A stretch of 64,000 nucleotides of DNA. It comes from Acarospora socialis (Eukaryota > Ascomycota > Lecanoromycetes > Acarosporales > Acarosporaceae). This document shows, piece by piece, positions 24,801 to 35,080 of the stretch. The translations under genes were made by a program, and so were the position numbers. Location: contig JAMYGW020000001.1 of the NCBI GenBank assembly GCA_025617375.2, positions 372,001-436,000 of the forward strand, written 5' to 3'. A model generated the notes under the pieces. That model searched no databases. It saw nothing but the letters and a program-made list of their open reading frames with translations, and was not told the origin of the DNA. Each line of letters starts with the position of its first letter. The stretch's first letter is position 1.

Positions 24801-27800
24801 CCACATCTGATCACACAGGCTGGCGTGACAAGGTTGCTTTGTCAGTAAAGCAATTGAAGGAGATCTTAGAAATGTGGACTCAAAAGCATCCTCTAATGGC
24901 GTTTGTCTTCGAACAAATACGCCTTTGGACAGATCTTGGTCAGCCTCTGGCAAATGGTCACCTGAACGGAAATCATGCCGTCACAATGCCTTCCCTGGAA
25001 GATTCTCTCTCCAAGACTCTAGATACGGTTTTAGTTGCATTACAACACATGCAGGCTTCTGCAAATGGCATGCCACCATCCACCGAAGACGCGGCTTGGT
25101 TGACCAAATCTGACTTGTGTCTTGCGGCGACCTTCAAAGTGCTGAACCCTGACACTATCATCTCAAAGCTTGAAGAATCCATGTCGCAACTGCAAAACCT
25201 AGACTCATCAGAACTGCTAGTCGGGACCGCGCTCTTCAGAATGATTACGCCTATGGTTCAGCAGTATAGGAATATCGTCTCTAATGTCTTCCAACGTTAT
25301 GCTATGCTCCATCAATCAACCTGTTATCTTGCTTATGTTTTAGCAAAATCCTTCGTTCAGATTTCTTCGCAGGGTTTCTGTACACCTGCTGAAGACGCCG
25401 GGGCGCAAGATAGTAGAACGGAGAAGCTGGAAGATGGAACAGGCCTTGGCGCGGGTGAAGGTGCTGAAGACATAAGCAAGGATGTACAAGACGACGAAGA
25501 CTTGTCGGAGCTGGCTCAGCACGCTGATGCAAACAAAGATAGAGAAGAGTTAGAGGATGAGAAGGATGCAGTGGATATGAAACAAGACGATATGGAAGGG
25601 CAGATGGGGGATGTTTTTGAGAAAAGGGAAGACGATGAGGGAGAAGCTGACGACAAAGACAGCTCAGACGAGATGGATGAAGAAGCAGGCGGAGTCGACG
25701 ATCTTGATGCCTCTGCAGTGGACGAGAAACTCTGGGATGATGACGGAGAAGAAGCGAAGAGAGACAAGGAGGGGCATCAATCCAACAGCAAACGGCAAGA
25801 GAAGGATTTGACTTCTGCGGAGGAAGCAAAGCAAGATACTGCTCTAGAAGCAGAAGAGCGAGAGGGAGATGAGAATGAGAATGAAGGTTCCGAGGAAGGC
25901 GAACAGGTTAGTCGAGAGGAGCTAAAGAGAACCGACCCTCATCTCCAGAGGGAAGAAAAGCTGGACCTCCCAGACGAAATGGACCTGGATCATGATAAGG
26001 GATCCGAGGCCATGACAGACTCGGATGATGAGCGTATGAATGAGCTGTCGGACGTCGAAAAATCCGACGCGGGAAAAAAGCAGCCTGACATCGATAGCGA
26101 GGATGAAGCAAAAACATCAGACGAGCATGACCCTGGGCTAGATAAGATGTCAGACATTGAGGACCTCAATGAACCACCGGCTGATCTTGATGACAACCCT
26201 GCGGATATAGAATCTCCGCTTGATACCGAAGGCGAGGAAGATGGCATTGACGAACATGAGGGTGTCATGTCAAGCCATGCGGACGAGGCGGCTGTTGATA
26301 AGGATAACATTGTTCCTAGCGACGTGCAAGGACTAGGCAACGAGAATGGTCAAGAGGCCGGAGACGAGGAAGAAAAGTCTCACGTGGCACAACAAGACCA
26401 AGGATTAAAAGGCGACACTAGTACCACGGAACAGCCGGAAGCTGCAGCGAATGAAGGTCAAGCCTCTGGGAACGACCAGGAATCCGGACTCGGTCGCGCA
26501 AACCCCGAAGAAGTGCAAGAAAACCAGGAGTTAAGCGGCTTCAAAAAGCTTGGCGACGCCCTAGAACGCTGGCATCGTCAGCAGCGTCAAATTCGTGAGG
26601 CTGCCAAAATCGAGGAACGGCAGGAAGCTAAGCCTCAAGAGGTGGATGCGACGGACGCGGATTTCGAGCATCTACCTAGCGAAGGGGCTCGTGCCGATGC
26701 GCAGGCGTTGGGGGCTTCTACGGAAGACCAAGCGCAAGCGTTAGATGAAAGTAGAGCTGTCGAGTCGGAAGACACACAGCTCCCTAGCGAGTTTCCGCCC
26801 CAGACAAACAAGGATGAGCCGCAAGATGTTGAGATGAGCAATTTCGAGATGCAAGCGCCGCGGGACTGTCGTCAGGTTGAGCAGCCAAGCAATGCTCCTA
26901 TGGAAGGCAAAAAGAGTCAGTCAGATGACCGTAAACATGAAGATGATGGAAACGGAATGCAAGATGACCAGGATCTGGAAGACGTTCATGAGCACCTCTC
27001 TACTGTCCACCTTGGACCTTGTAGCTTGAACGTTGCGCGCTCGCCAGAACAAGCTCGTCAACTCTGGTTCCACTACGAAAACCAGACCAGGGAGCTCTCC
27101 CTATCCCTTACTGAACAGCTACGTCTTATACTTGCACCAACCTTGGCGACTAAGATGCGTGGTGATTTCCGCACTGGGAAACGCCTTAATATCAAACGAA
27201 TCATACCCTACATCGCATCCCAATACAAGCGCGATAAGATTTGGATGCGGAGATCCATCCCTTCGAAACGCAACTACCAGATCATGGTGGCGGTCGACGA
27301 TAGTAAATCAATGGGCGAAAGCGGAAGTGGCCAACTAGCCTTCGAGACCCTCGCCCTGATCAGCAAGAGTCTCAGCATGCTCGAGGTTGGCGAAATATGC
27401 ATTGTGGGATTTGGGGACGACGTCCGAGTCGCTCACGAGTTCGACAAACCCTTCTCATCTGAAACCGGCGTACACGTGTTCCAGCAATTCGGCTTCCAGC
27501 AAACAAAGACCGACGTCCGCAAGCTCGTCGCCGAGTCCATCGACTTATTCCACGATGCTCGCAACAAAACATTCGGCGCGAGTGCGGACCTCTGGCAGCT
27601 CGAGCTCATTATCAGTGATGGGGTCTGCGAGGATCACGATACTATCCGTAGGCTCGTCAGACAAGCTCAAGAGGAGCGCATTATGATAGTCTTCGTTATT
27701 GTGGATGCGCTGCGAGGAAGTTCGATTATGGATATGAGTCAGGCTACATTCGAACCCGATGAAGAAGGGCAAATGAAGTTGAAGATGAGGAGGTATCTTG

Positions 27801-27913
27801 ATGACTTCCCATTTGGGTATTACCTCGTTGTGGGAGACGTAAGGGAACTACCAGGGGTACTGGCCACCGCGCTTAGACAGTGGTTTGCGGAGGTTGTGGA
27901 TGCTGCTGGCTGA
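12835..27913 (+). CDS. MDN1: midasin, dynein-like AAA+ ATPase of 60S ribosome assembly
   Basis: Five exons (12835-20091, 20155-20475, 20528-20968, 21032-21366, 21424-27913) stay in frame and give 4947 residues, close to yeast Rea1. Six Walker A loops are visible in order, near residues 307, 646, 1084, 1376, 1759 and 2069: GVAGSGKT, GETGTGKT, GPTSSGKT, GETGCGKT, GDPGVGKT and GPSGCGKS. They form the six-AAA ring. A long helical linker follows, then an Asp/Glu-rich region of about 500 residues (about 25400-27000), and a C-terminal MIDAS domain with VDDSKSMGESG near residue 4740. Family knowledge: midasin pulls Ytm1 and Rsa4 off pre-60S particles through its MIDAS domain in the nucleolus and nucleoplasm. 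The two giant exons are 7.3 and 6.5 kb. Confidence 0.97.
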
Positions 27914-28261
27914 GGAGAGTCAAATTTTTTATATGGTCACTGTTGAGAGTATGCAAGTGCATTTGCGTTGCTTCACTAAAGTCATATCTTTTGTTCGTGC
28001 ATTGTTGACATAAGCATACTGTGCCGTATAATACTCGCCTTCGTGATACCAAACCACTTTGGGAAAGAAGACTCAGGGCTACAGGAATCCAGCCAATCAG
28101 AACGAAGGGTTCTACAATCACGCTGTGTACGGTCTGTTTGACAATCATAGAAGGCATCATCCTCTTGCCCATCGATTCTTTTCTTTTCCCTCTTTTAATC
28201 TTTACATACATCATCTCTTATCCATTACGGGAACAACGATCAAGCGTCATCGGCGATAGCA
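27914..28261. other. short intergenic stretch with leader of the next gene
   Basis: Midasin 3' UTR followed by the promoter/leader of the hypothetical gene at 28262. A pyrimidine-rich run (TTCTTTTCTTTTCCCTCTTTT, about 28166-28196) precedes the start by about 70 bp, common in fungal promoters. No gene is seen. Confidence 0.4.
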
Positions 28262-29662
28262 ATGGCTCAATACGGCACTAACCAGGGGCATGGCCACCCA
28301 GTCCCACCTACCCAAAACAACGGGTTTGCGCCGTGGGGATCTGAACATCCGACCCCAGCCCATCATCCAGCATCACAGCATATCAACAATCCCAACGGTT
28401 ATTCTTACGGCGCCCCCAATGCAGTCTTATGCCAGACTCCCGAGGGAGTCACTGGCTTCATGATCTGGCACGGTGACCCAAATGCTTTTCCAACCGTAGC
28501 ACAGATCCATTACGGCAACGGCCCTATTTATCCTACATCTTATCCTTCGCAATCTATGGCCTGGGGACCGATGCCGCCTCCCACTCCTGATAGCGCATTG
28601 ATCTCGACTCAAGGCTTCGTTCCACCTCATGAGCCCAGCTTCCCTGTCGCCCAATATCAGCCAAGACCCAGTGCACAGGATGGCGTTCTCTCGGCTCCTA
28701 AGAGGGACGTACCTCGCGTCATGCCTATGCCGAGCGCAGGAGAGATCGATTTACTGAAGTTGGGACAGTGGCAAGGCCAGACGGATCCAGTGCCTGTGCC
28801 TGGGCCTGGAGTTACTGCCACCCAAACTGGACAATCCCAGATAATCGAACCTCGACCAGTTGTGGAGTCTACCGTACGGGACATCGACTTGCTTACGCAG
28901 CCTATGGCAACTGAGGAGCCGTCTTATATTCTCAGTGGAAAGGGTCAGGAACGGACCCTTAGCGACGGAAGCATTGAAGAAACCGCCGTTACCGACGTCG
29001 AGGCAATTTCTGTGGACATATCCGAAGAGACCGTTAAGGATCAGTCCAAGTCGCCAAACATCTCCGAGAATAGTGGATGGACTTCGACCAGCAAAGAACT
29101 GACGAAGTCACTAGAGCCCGCTCCCCTTGTCCTCAGCTCTTTCATCGCCTCTCCGGAGCGAAAACGGCAGAAAGCTGCGAAGCCCAGAACGCCTGTCAAA
29201 CGATTCCTCGCTACAACCAACAATGTCCAGTCTCGAAAGAAGCGCCCTACGATGGATGGAACCGCGAAAGCCCCAACTCCAAGCTGCGCTCCCGGAGCCG
29301 TCAGATTGCCAGCCACCGCGGAGACTATCATAGACCTTGAAGACGACGTTCGTGCTGGATCGGTAGTAGAGGTGCGACAGGGAGCGGCAACGCCAAAAGA
29401 GATTACAGAGGAGGCGAACTATTCCAGCCCTTTTCCCTCTTCGCCAAATTGGGAGGCGGAAATGAACAGTCTCTTCGATTTCGATGGAGCTAGCCTGGGT
29501 TGGATAGACGTATCTTTCTGGAAGAATGAGGATCCGGCTCAGACGGGACAGCACGGTTGTCCCGGACATGCAATGAAGGTTTTCAGAGGGACCAAGAAGG
29601 CGCCCTTCAGTCTCGATCCCTGGGTGGATGACGAACTGAAGATGCCTCTGTGGGCCGTTTAG
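28262..29662 (+). CDS. hypothetical protein, probably nuclear
   Basis: Single exon, 466 residues, not assigned to a family. The N-terminal third is low-complexity and rich in Pro, His, Asn, Gln and Tyr (HGHPVPPTQNNGFAPWG). The middle is acidic with Ser/Thr. A basic cluster, ERKRQKAAKPRTPVKRF, looks like a bipartite nuclear localisation signal. ETIIDLEDD resembles a SUMO-interacting motif, with a hydrophobic core followed by acids. The last 90 residues (SSPNWEAEMNSLFDFD, WIDVSFWKNED, DPWVDDELKMPLW) are Trp-rich, look ordered and are probably the conserved part. The composition suggests a regulatory or chromatin-associated protein, but that is inference. The start ATG 28262 fits the leader; no intron is needed. 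Confidence 0.7.
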   Translation: MAQYGTNQGHGHPVPPTQNNGFAPWGSEHPTPAHHPASQHINNPNGYSYGAPNAVLCQTPEGVTGFMIWHGDPNAFPTVAQIHYGNGPIYPTSYPSQSMAWGPMPPPTPDSALISTQGFVPPHEPSFPVAQYQPRPSAQDGVLSAPKRDVPRVMPMPSAGEIDLLKLGQWQGQTDPVPVPGPGVTATQTGQSQIIEPRPVVESTVRDIDLLTQPMATEEPSYILSGKGQERTLSDGSIEETAVTDVEAISVDISEETVKDQSKSPNISENSGWTSTSKELTKSLEPAPLVLSSFIASPERKRQKAAKPRTPVKRFLATTNNVQSRKKRPTMDGTAKAPTPSCAPGAVRLPATAETIIDLEDDVRAGSVVEVRQGAATPKEITEEANYSSPFPSSPNWEAEMNSLFDFDGASLGWIDVSFWKNEDPAQTGQHGCPGHAMKVFRGTKKAPFSLDPWVDDELKMPLWAV

Positions 29663-30148
29663 TAGATTGAAGAGGATGTAGATGTCTCTAAAGAGGTGGA
29701 TTGTGTATGGGTTTGGAAAGGTGACAAGTCGGGAAAGGAGGGCCTGGCAACTGGCAGGTGGAAAAGGCTAACGATACATTAACGCTGTGCGTTTCCCATT
29801 CGTTCGTGTTATTCTTTTTAGAGGAAGGGTCGGATATTCGCGAAGCCCAGTGGTGGCTGGTATTATTCTTTCTTCTTTAGGCTTAGAATAGCATAATATA
29901 CAAAGGGATCCATCAACATGGGCACCACTGATATGGAAGCCTCTCGAAGCCCTGGATTAGCCCTGAGTTTTATTCATGAGTGGCTTCTCACGCCGTTGCT
30001 AATCAAAGCTTGTTGGTTATGGGAAGCCAAAAACCAACAGGCATTTTCGGGTCCACGCTTGTAGCCGTAATCCGGTCGGGTTAAAGGCATGATACTCTGG
30101 CTTGGATATGGAAGGCTTCGACCCGCTCCATCTCAAAGAGACATTCCC
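29663..30148. other. convergent intergenic stretch
   Basis: 3' flanks of the hypothetical gene (+) and the PRCC gene (-). No gene or clear repeat is seen. Confidence 0.45.
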
Positions 30149-31369
30149 CTACCAGCCGTACCTACTGCCAGCTTCCTTCTTATTCCGCTTCCCGGAAGCA
30201 AAGTGCTCCTCCAGAGCGTCCTTCTGGTTACTCGCCGCATTGACCAACTGCTTCAAGCTGTGCTTGCCAGGTGCAATAGCTCTGACCGGGTTATGCTGTA
30301 CTTGCTCGCCCGCTGCGCGAAGCGCTTCATTGGCGGCGTACTCCTCGTCCGTGTTGAAGTTGACGATGTTGATTGCGGATGCGTTAGACTGATTCGAGCC
30401 TCGTTGACGGCCGAAAAGTTGCCGTTTAGCAGAGGCGGAGAGATTGAGGTCTGATGCGATGCTGTCTAGGGATTGTGGGGTTGAGCCGAGGGCGGACGAG
30501 TTGTCGTAGGTAAAGAGTGGGTTCAGTGTTGTGTCCTCCACTACATCGAGGTCCGTGAGAGCCTCCGGCGAGGATGATTTGGTCTTCACCGGGGCCGTAT
30601 CGTAAATTAAGGGTTTATACTCTTCATTTGATGATATTGAAGGCCGTATGTCAATACTGTCAGTACTCAGAGAGAACAAGGGGACGTTGGCAACCGTCTT
30701 TGCTGGCTTGGCCGCGTTTGCAGGGTTGCCGGTAGAAGAAACTGAATCGGCAGTCAAGCCTGATTTCTTCTTTTGAGGCCTCCTGGCTATAGATAGAGGT
30801 TTGAACATCATCGGTGTACCTCTCTGAGGTATCTTCTGCTTTGGCTCCTCTGACGGCACAGGGTTGATATCATTTTCGCTATGTCCATTCGTTTCCTGTA
30901 GTTGATGCTGTGATGGAAGATCAGAGCTAGGTTTTTGAGAATCCCACTTTGCATCGTCCTCTGACGTCTCTGGCAGTGCCTCTCTGCTAAAACCTGGCGA
31001 CGGGCCCGTCTTCAGATTCACGCCGCTCCCAAGCCCTCTCCTCTGTCCTTGCCCAGTCTGAGATCCAGCATGACTCGTTCGCGGTGCCCGTTTCGGCGCT
31101 GGGAGGAAGGAGTTGAAGCCACTGAAAGCACCGCCGCCAGTTTTCGGTCGCTTGGCAGATCTTTCGCCTCCATCAATCCCGTGATGATCGGCTTCAACCT
31201 TTGATATCTCAGGAAGAGTTACGCGGATCTTGTGTGGATTTGAGCGATCGACGACCTTCTGGAAAGTCGGCTTCGAAGTGGATGACAAGGCTTGCTTCGG
31301 GGTTGATGCGGATTTTTCTCCGACTTCTGTATCTGATCCCTCCGACTCTGAGTACTCCACCAGCCCCAT
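30149..31369 (-). CDS. PRCC-domain protein
   Basis: A single exon of 406 residues from ATG 31369 (MGLVEYSESEGSDTE). This start matches the MSLVAYxSSDE start of the family better than upstream codons. The middle is disordered and Pro/Ser/Lys-rich, with AFSGFNSFLPAPKR near residue 75, a motif shared by PRCC proteins. The conserved PRCC C terminus is present: NTDEEYAANEALRAAG, then GKHSLKQLVNAA, ALEEHFASGKRNKKEAGSRYGW. Family knowledge: human PRCC is a nuclear, spliceosome-associated protein named for a renal-carcinoma fusion and also linked to MAD2B. Its fungal role is unstudied as far as I know. The gene looks intact. Confidence 0.85.
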   Translation of the reverse strand: MGLVEYSESEGSDTEVGEKSASTPKQALSSTSKPTFQKVVDRSNPHKIRVTLPEISKVEADHHGIDGGERSAKRPKTGGGAFSGFNSFLPAPKRAPRTSHAGSQTGQGQRRGLGSGVNLKTGPSPGFSREALPETSEDDAKWDSQKPSSDLPSQHQLQETNGHSENDINPVPSEEPKQKIPQRGTPMMFKPLSIARRPQKKKSGLTADSVSSTGNPANAAKPAKTVANVPLFSLSTDSIDIRPSISSNEEYKPLIYDTAPVKTKSSSPEALTDLDVVEDTTLNPLFTYDNSSALGSTPQSLDSIASDLNLSASAKRQLFGRQRGSNQSNASAINIVNFNTDEEYAANEALRAAGEQVQHNPVRAIAPGKHSLKQLVNAASNQKDALEEHFASGKRNKKEAGSRYGW

Positions 31370-31583
31370 CTTTAGTATCTCTAATGTCATGGACCGGAAA
31401 ATCCCCTCCAATTTACGAGTAGGCTGCCACCGTTTCCAGTATAACCCCATGCTTACCTAACCCGCCACTTTTGACAGCTGTATACAACAAGATCAGACAG
31501 AACAAGATGTGGGATTTGATCAAATCTTGAATTGTCAATACTGTTACATATGACAGACCCAGATATCTTTGCGACTTGAAGAA

Positions 31584-31972
31584 CTACACGTTCTGACAAT
31601 CATTCAGGAACTTGATTAACTGTGTACGGAGACTATTGGCAAGATTCTCCGTCACCCCCAGACCTTGATCTTTGAGGAGACACAGCGATGAAGTCATACA
31701 AATCCTGACAACTGCGCCCACTGATGTTTCAACCTATTATCTATATCTTCAGTAACATTTTCCTGAATCTCAGGACTGGTTTTGCTCTGAAGCTCGCCCA
31801 GAAGGTGGGGGGGAGGTCTAAGGGTGGCGGAGGCTTTTGCCAATAGCCTTCGTACATCTTGATCTGTGGCTGTCTTGACTTCAAAACGGTTTAGATCCAT
31901 GCAGAACACAGTCAGCAACAGACTTCTACAGAAGCTGTTGTGTGTGGTATATTCAGTTTCAGTGGAAGCCAT
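31584..31972 (-). CDS. possible small spliced gene, function unknown
   Basis: Minus-strand ATG at 31972 opens 91 codons to 31700. The sequence GTATGA..CACAG then allows an intron (31699-31620), and a short exon 31619-31584 adds LIKFLNDCQNV and a stop, for 102 residues. Without splicing the reading ends FV at 31694. The protein is mostly helical in character (DQDVRRLLAKASATLR, ENVTEDIDNRLKHQW). The inner ATG at residue 25 (MDLNRFEV) may be the real start. No family was recognised. The first ATG is only 44 bp from the start of the divergent GMC gene, so this could be a shadow in its promoter; hence the low confidence. Confidence 0.38.
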
Positions 31973-32016
31973 CGTCCCCCGCGTTTCCTCTGTTCGTCTC
32001 CCTCACACTTGTTAAC

Positions 32017-34468
32017 ATGGCGTCTTCCGCCGCGAAGCTTCTACTGTCATTACTCTTATTCTCTGCTGCTTGTTGCTCTCCCCTTCATGTGGTGGAGCAT
32101 GCCGTCATCGTCGACCATGTTTCCGACTTACAAGCAGAGTATGACTACGTTATTATTGGCGGAGGCACCAGTGGCTTGACAGTCGCTGACCGACTTACTG
32201 AGGATGCTAACAGTATGTTTCTCAGCACCCATTGGAGCTTAGCTATCTGTACTGATCATCTCTCGCTGCGTAAAGCAACGGTTCTTGTGATCGAATACGG
32301 TTATGTGTATAGCCAGCTTCCTTGACCGCAGAAGTGGACTTGCCAACTGAGACTGGCTATAGTGATGACCAAGAACCAGGAGTCCTGGTGCCCGGAATTG
32401 GGCCTCCAGCGAAATATTCCCGCAACTATGAGAGCATACCTCAACCCGGGCTCAACAATCGCACCAGTCCCGTCTGGTCAGCCGCTGTTGTTGGCGGTGG
32501 AACGGTGATTAATGGCATGTTCTTCAACCGCGGCTCGGCAGGAGACTACGATGCATGGGCAAAGTTAGGCAATCCTGGATGGGCCTGGAATGACCTTCTC
32601 CCTTACTTCAAAAAGGTCAGTCACTTGGCCGTCGTTCCCTTTGTCCTGATGCTGACGGCTGGTGGCCGGTCATCAGAGCGAAACGTTCACTCCTCCCCCA
32701 GAAGACTTAGCTGCACAATACCCCATCTCAAGTGATCTGGGACCCCATGGAACAAGTGGGCCCGTGGGCTCCAGTTTTCCGGTTTATCAGTATCCTATCA
32801 TCAGTAAGGAATTACAGGTCGTTTTAACAAAGGCGGGCATCTGCCCAAAGCAGCCTCTGCATGATGGCTGACTGGTGGTGCGACTCTACGCAGAAAACTT
32901 CTTCCGTGGCTGGAGTAGAACTGGGGTAGCATTGAATCCTCAGCCCAACGCGGGTGATGCGAACGGTGCTTTCTACGGCACTCTTTCTTTGGACTTCAAG
33001 AATCAGTCTCGATCAACTTCAAGCTCCGCCCATTACCGCCCAATCATAGGCAAAAGACCGAACTACCATCTGATTACTGGTCAATCGGTTACAAAGATTC
33101 TCTTTGATGAGAAGAAAATGCAGGCTACTTCGGTATACGTGAGTCTAACCAACGTATTAGAATTGAGATTCAACCTTCCTAAACCATCGTATTCACTAGT
33201 TTGTCTCACGAGATAGCAATGCCACCCACTCTGTCAGTGCATGCCGTGAGATTATTCTCGCTGCTGGGGCCGTTCATAGCCCCCAAATTCTACAACTCTC
33301 GGGCATCGGTCCGAGAAATCTGCTGTCTGGCCTCGGCATCACGACCCTGGTCGATCTTCCGGGTGTTGGATATAATTTCCAAGATCAGCCATCGATGTTC
33401 TTGTCCTTCAATTGTGAGCCACCCTCCCCCATCAATGCCCCATCATGACACTAGGAACACGATCGTGACCATGTGGCAGTCAGTAGTTATCCTTTCCCCT
33501 CTCCCGACTGGTTGGATACCAATAAAACCTGGGCTGCCGAGCAGCTAGCCATCTACTACAAGAATCGTATTGGTACGCGCAAAACCACATATTGGGGCGG
33601 ATTGACGTCTAATACAAACAACCCAAGGTCCTTTCACGATTACGTACCGGAGTGGAAGCATCGTCTGCTTTTTACCCCTCCAGAACGTCACCAGCGACTA
33701 TGAGCAGATGATCAAATCTGCTGCTGCCGTGAACCTATCGACTCTGCTACCGTCAAACGCCGATCCCTCCATCCTCACTGGGTACGAAGCTCAGCGCGAT
33801 ATAATTCTCGATCTGTACGCCTCCCCTCAGGCCACTGTCCAGGAGACAGCCTTTGGCGGCGGACAGGTCGTTCCCATTGCCATACTCAAACCGCTCAGTC
33901 GCGGTTCCATTCTCGTCAACTCAACCGACCCTCTCGTGGCTCCGGTCTTCGATTACGGCACCTTCTCCCACCCCACCGATCTTGCGGTGGCCGTGGCAGC
34001 GCTGAAGATAAACCGCGCTTTCATCGCCTCGCCACCCATGCAGGAAGTTGGCGCAGTGGAGGCGGTCCCAGGAGCCCAGATCACGAGCGATGAGGCGATC
34101 GCGGAATGGATTCGTGGGTTTGCCACCAGCACATGGGCACACCCAGTAGGGACGCTGTCGATGATGAAACGAGAGTACGGCGGCGTGGTAGATCCAGAAC
34201 TGCGTGTTTATGGCGTGAAGAACCTGCGTGTGGTGGATGCGTCAATCATGCCCCTGATTCCTGCTACGCACACATCCGCGCCGGTGTACGCCGTGGCTGA
34301 AAAGGTGAGCTGGCTTTTTGCATTCGTTCACAGCTTCACACCTATTGTGTAGAAACGTGGGTGGGGCAGCTGCTAATCTGCGGGTTGCTTTAGGCGGCAG
34401 ATCTCATCAAGGCCGCGAAAGAACGAACCCTGAAAAGCGGAGTATTTGTAGACCACGCTCAATGGTGA
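32017..34468 (+). CDS. secreted GMC oxidoreductase (FAD)
   Basis: Nine exons: 32017-32212, 32276-32306, 32363-32615, 32677-32803, 32894-33138, 33200-33413, 33480-33572, 33628-34304 and 34394-34468. All phases agree and the product has 636 residues. A signal peptide ([20 protein letters not shown]) is followed by the FAD-binding loop [22 protein letters not shown] signature segments follow: [49 protein letters not shown], and the C-terminal catalytic region STWAHPVGT and [16 protein letters not shown]. Family knowledge: such enzymes oxidise alcohols or sugars with FAD; the substrate here is unknown. In-frame stops seen in unspliced DNA (for example near 32870) fall inside introns, so the gene looks intact. 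Confidence 0.9.
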
Positions 34469-35080
34469 GAATTCTCTTAATTGGTAGAGCATGAAGCCAT
34501 ACAACCACTACTAGCTGCCAAAACAGGACATAGATGCTATGCCAGAGGCTGACGACTGGCTGTCATCGAATATCTTCCGCGGAAATTGGAGAAGATGTCC
34601 AATTTTGGACAGGGAAGTAGGGCGGAATAGTAGTACAGAATTTTTCTGCAATTTTATTTGTAGTGAAGAACGTGCAGCTCAAATTTTTTTGACTTACTGT
34701 AAATGGCATCATCAACAGGTTGGTGGGATTGTTCAGAGGATCTGGTAAATAAGGGCAGTCAGAAAGTCTGATATCTGGGATGCTCTTATCAGATGTCGTC
34801 GGCCGGAAGATGCCGCCTCAAGCATAACCACCAAGCGATCCCGACATGATTACCATGTGACGAACACCTTAGAGGCTCGTGCTGTTACTTTCTATCTGCA
34901 TCAGGGAATATTCGCCGCTTTGATACCTAGATAGCTTATTCCAAGTGAAAAAGAGTTGCTGGCTAGACAAGTTACTAAATTCAATGCATATCCCATTATG
35001 AACCAGCCTTGATCCGTTATAAAGCTTCCACTGTACTCTCTGTCCTTTATGTTATGAAGTAAGGGAGTGGATTTCAGAGC
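34469..35080. other. intergenic stretch
   Basis: About 610 bp between the GMC gene and the Sin1 start. AT-rich segments and short T and A runs, no recognisable gene. The right part is presumably the Sin1 promoter. Confidence 0.45.

Noticed and set aside
25302-25829. Pro/Leu/His-rich minus-strand frame inside midasin
   Set aside because: Shadow of the Glu/Asp-rich repeat region of MDN1.
32804-32893. In-frame TGA near 32870 suggesting the GMC oxidoreductase is broken
   Set aside because: The stop lies inside a GTAAGG..CGCAG intron that keeps phase and restores the family sequence, so the gene looks whole.
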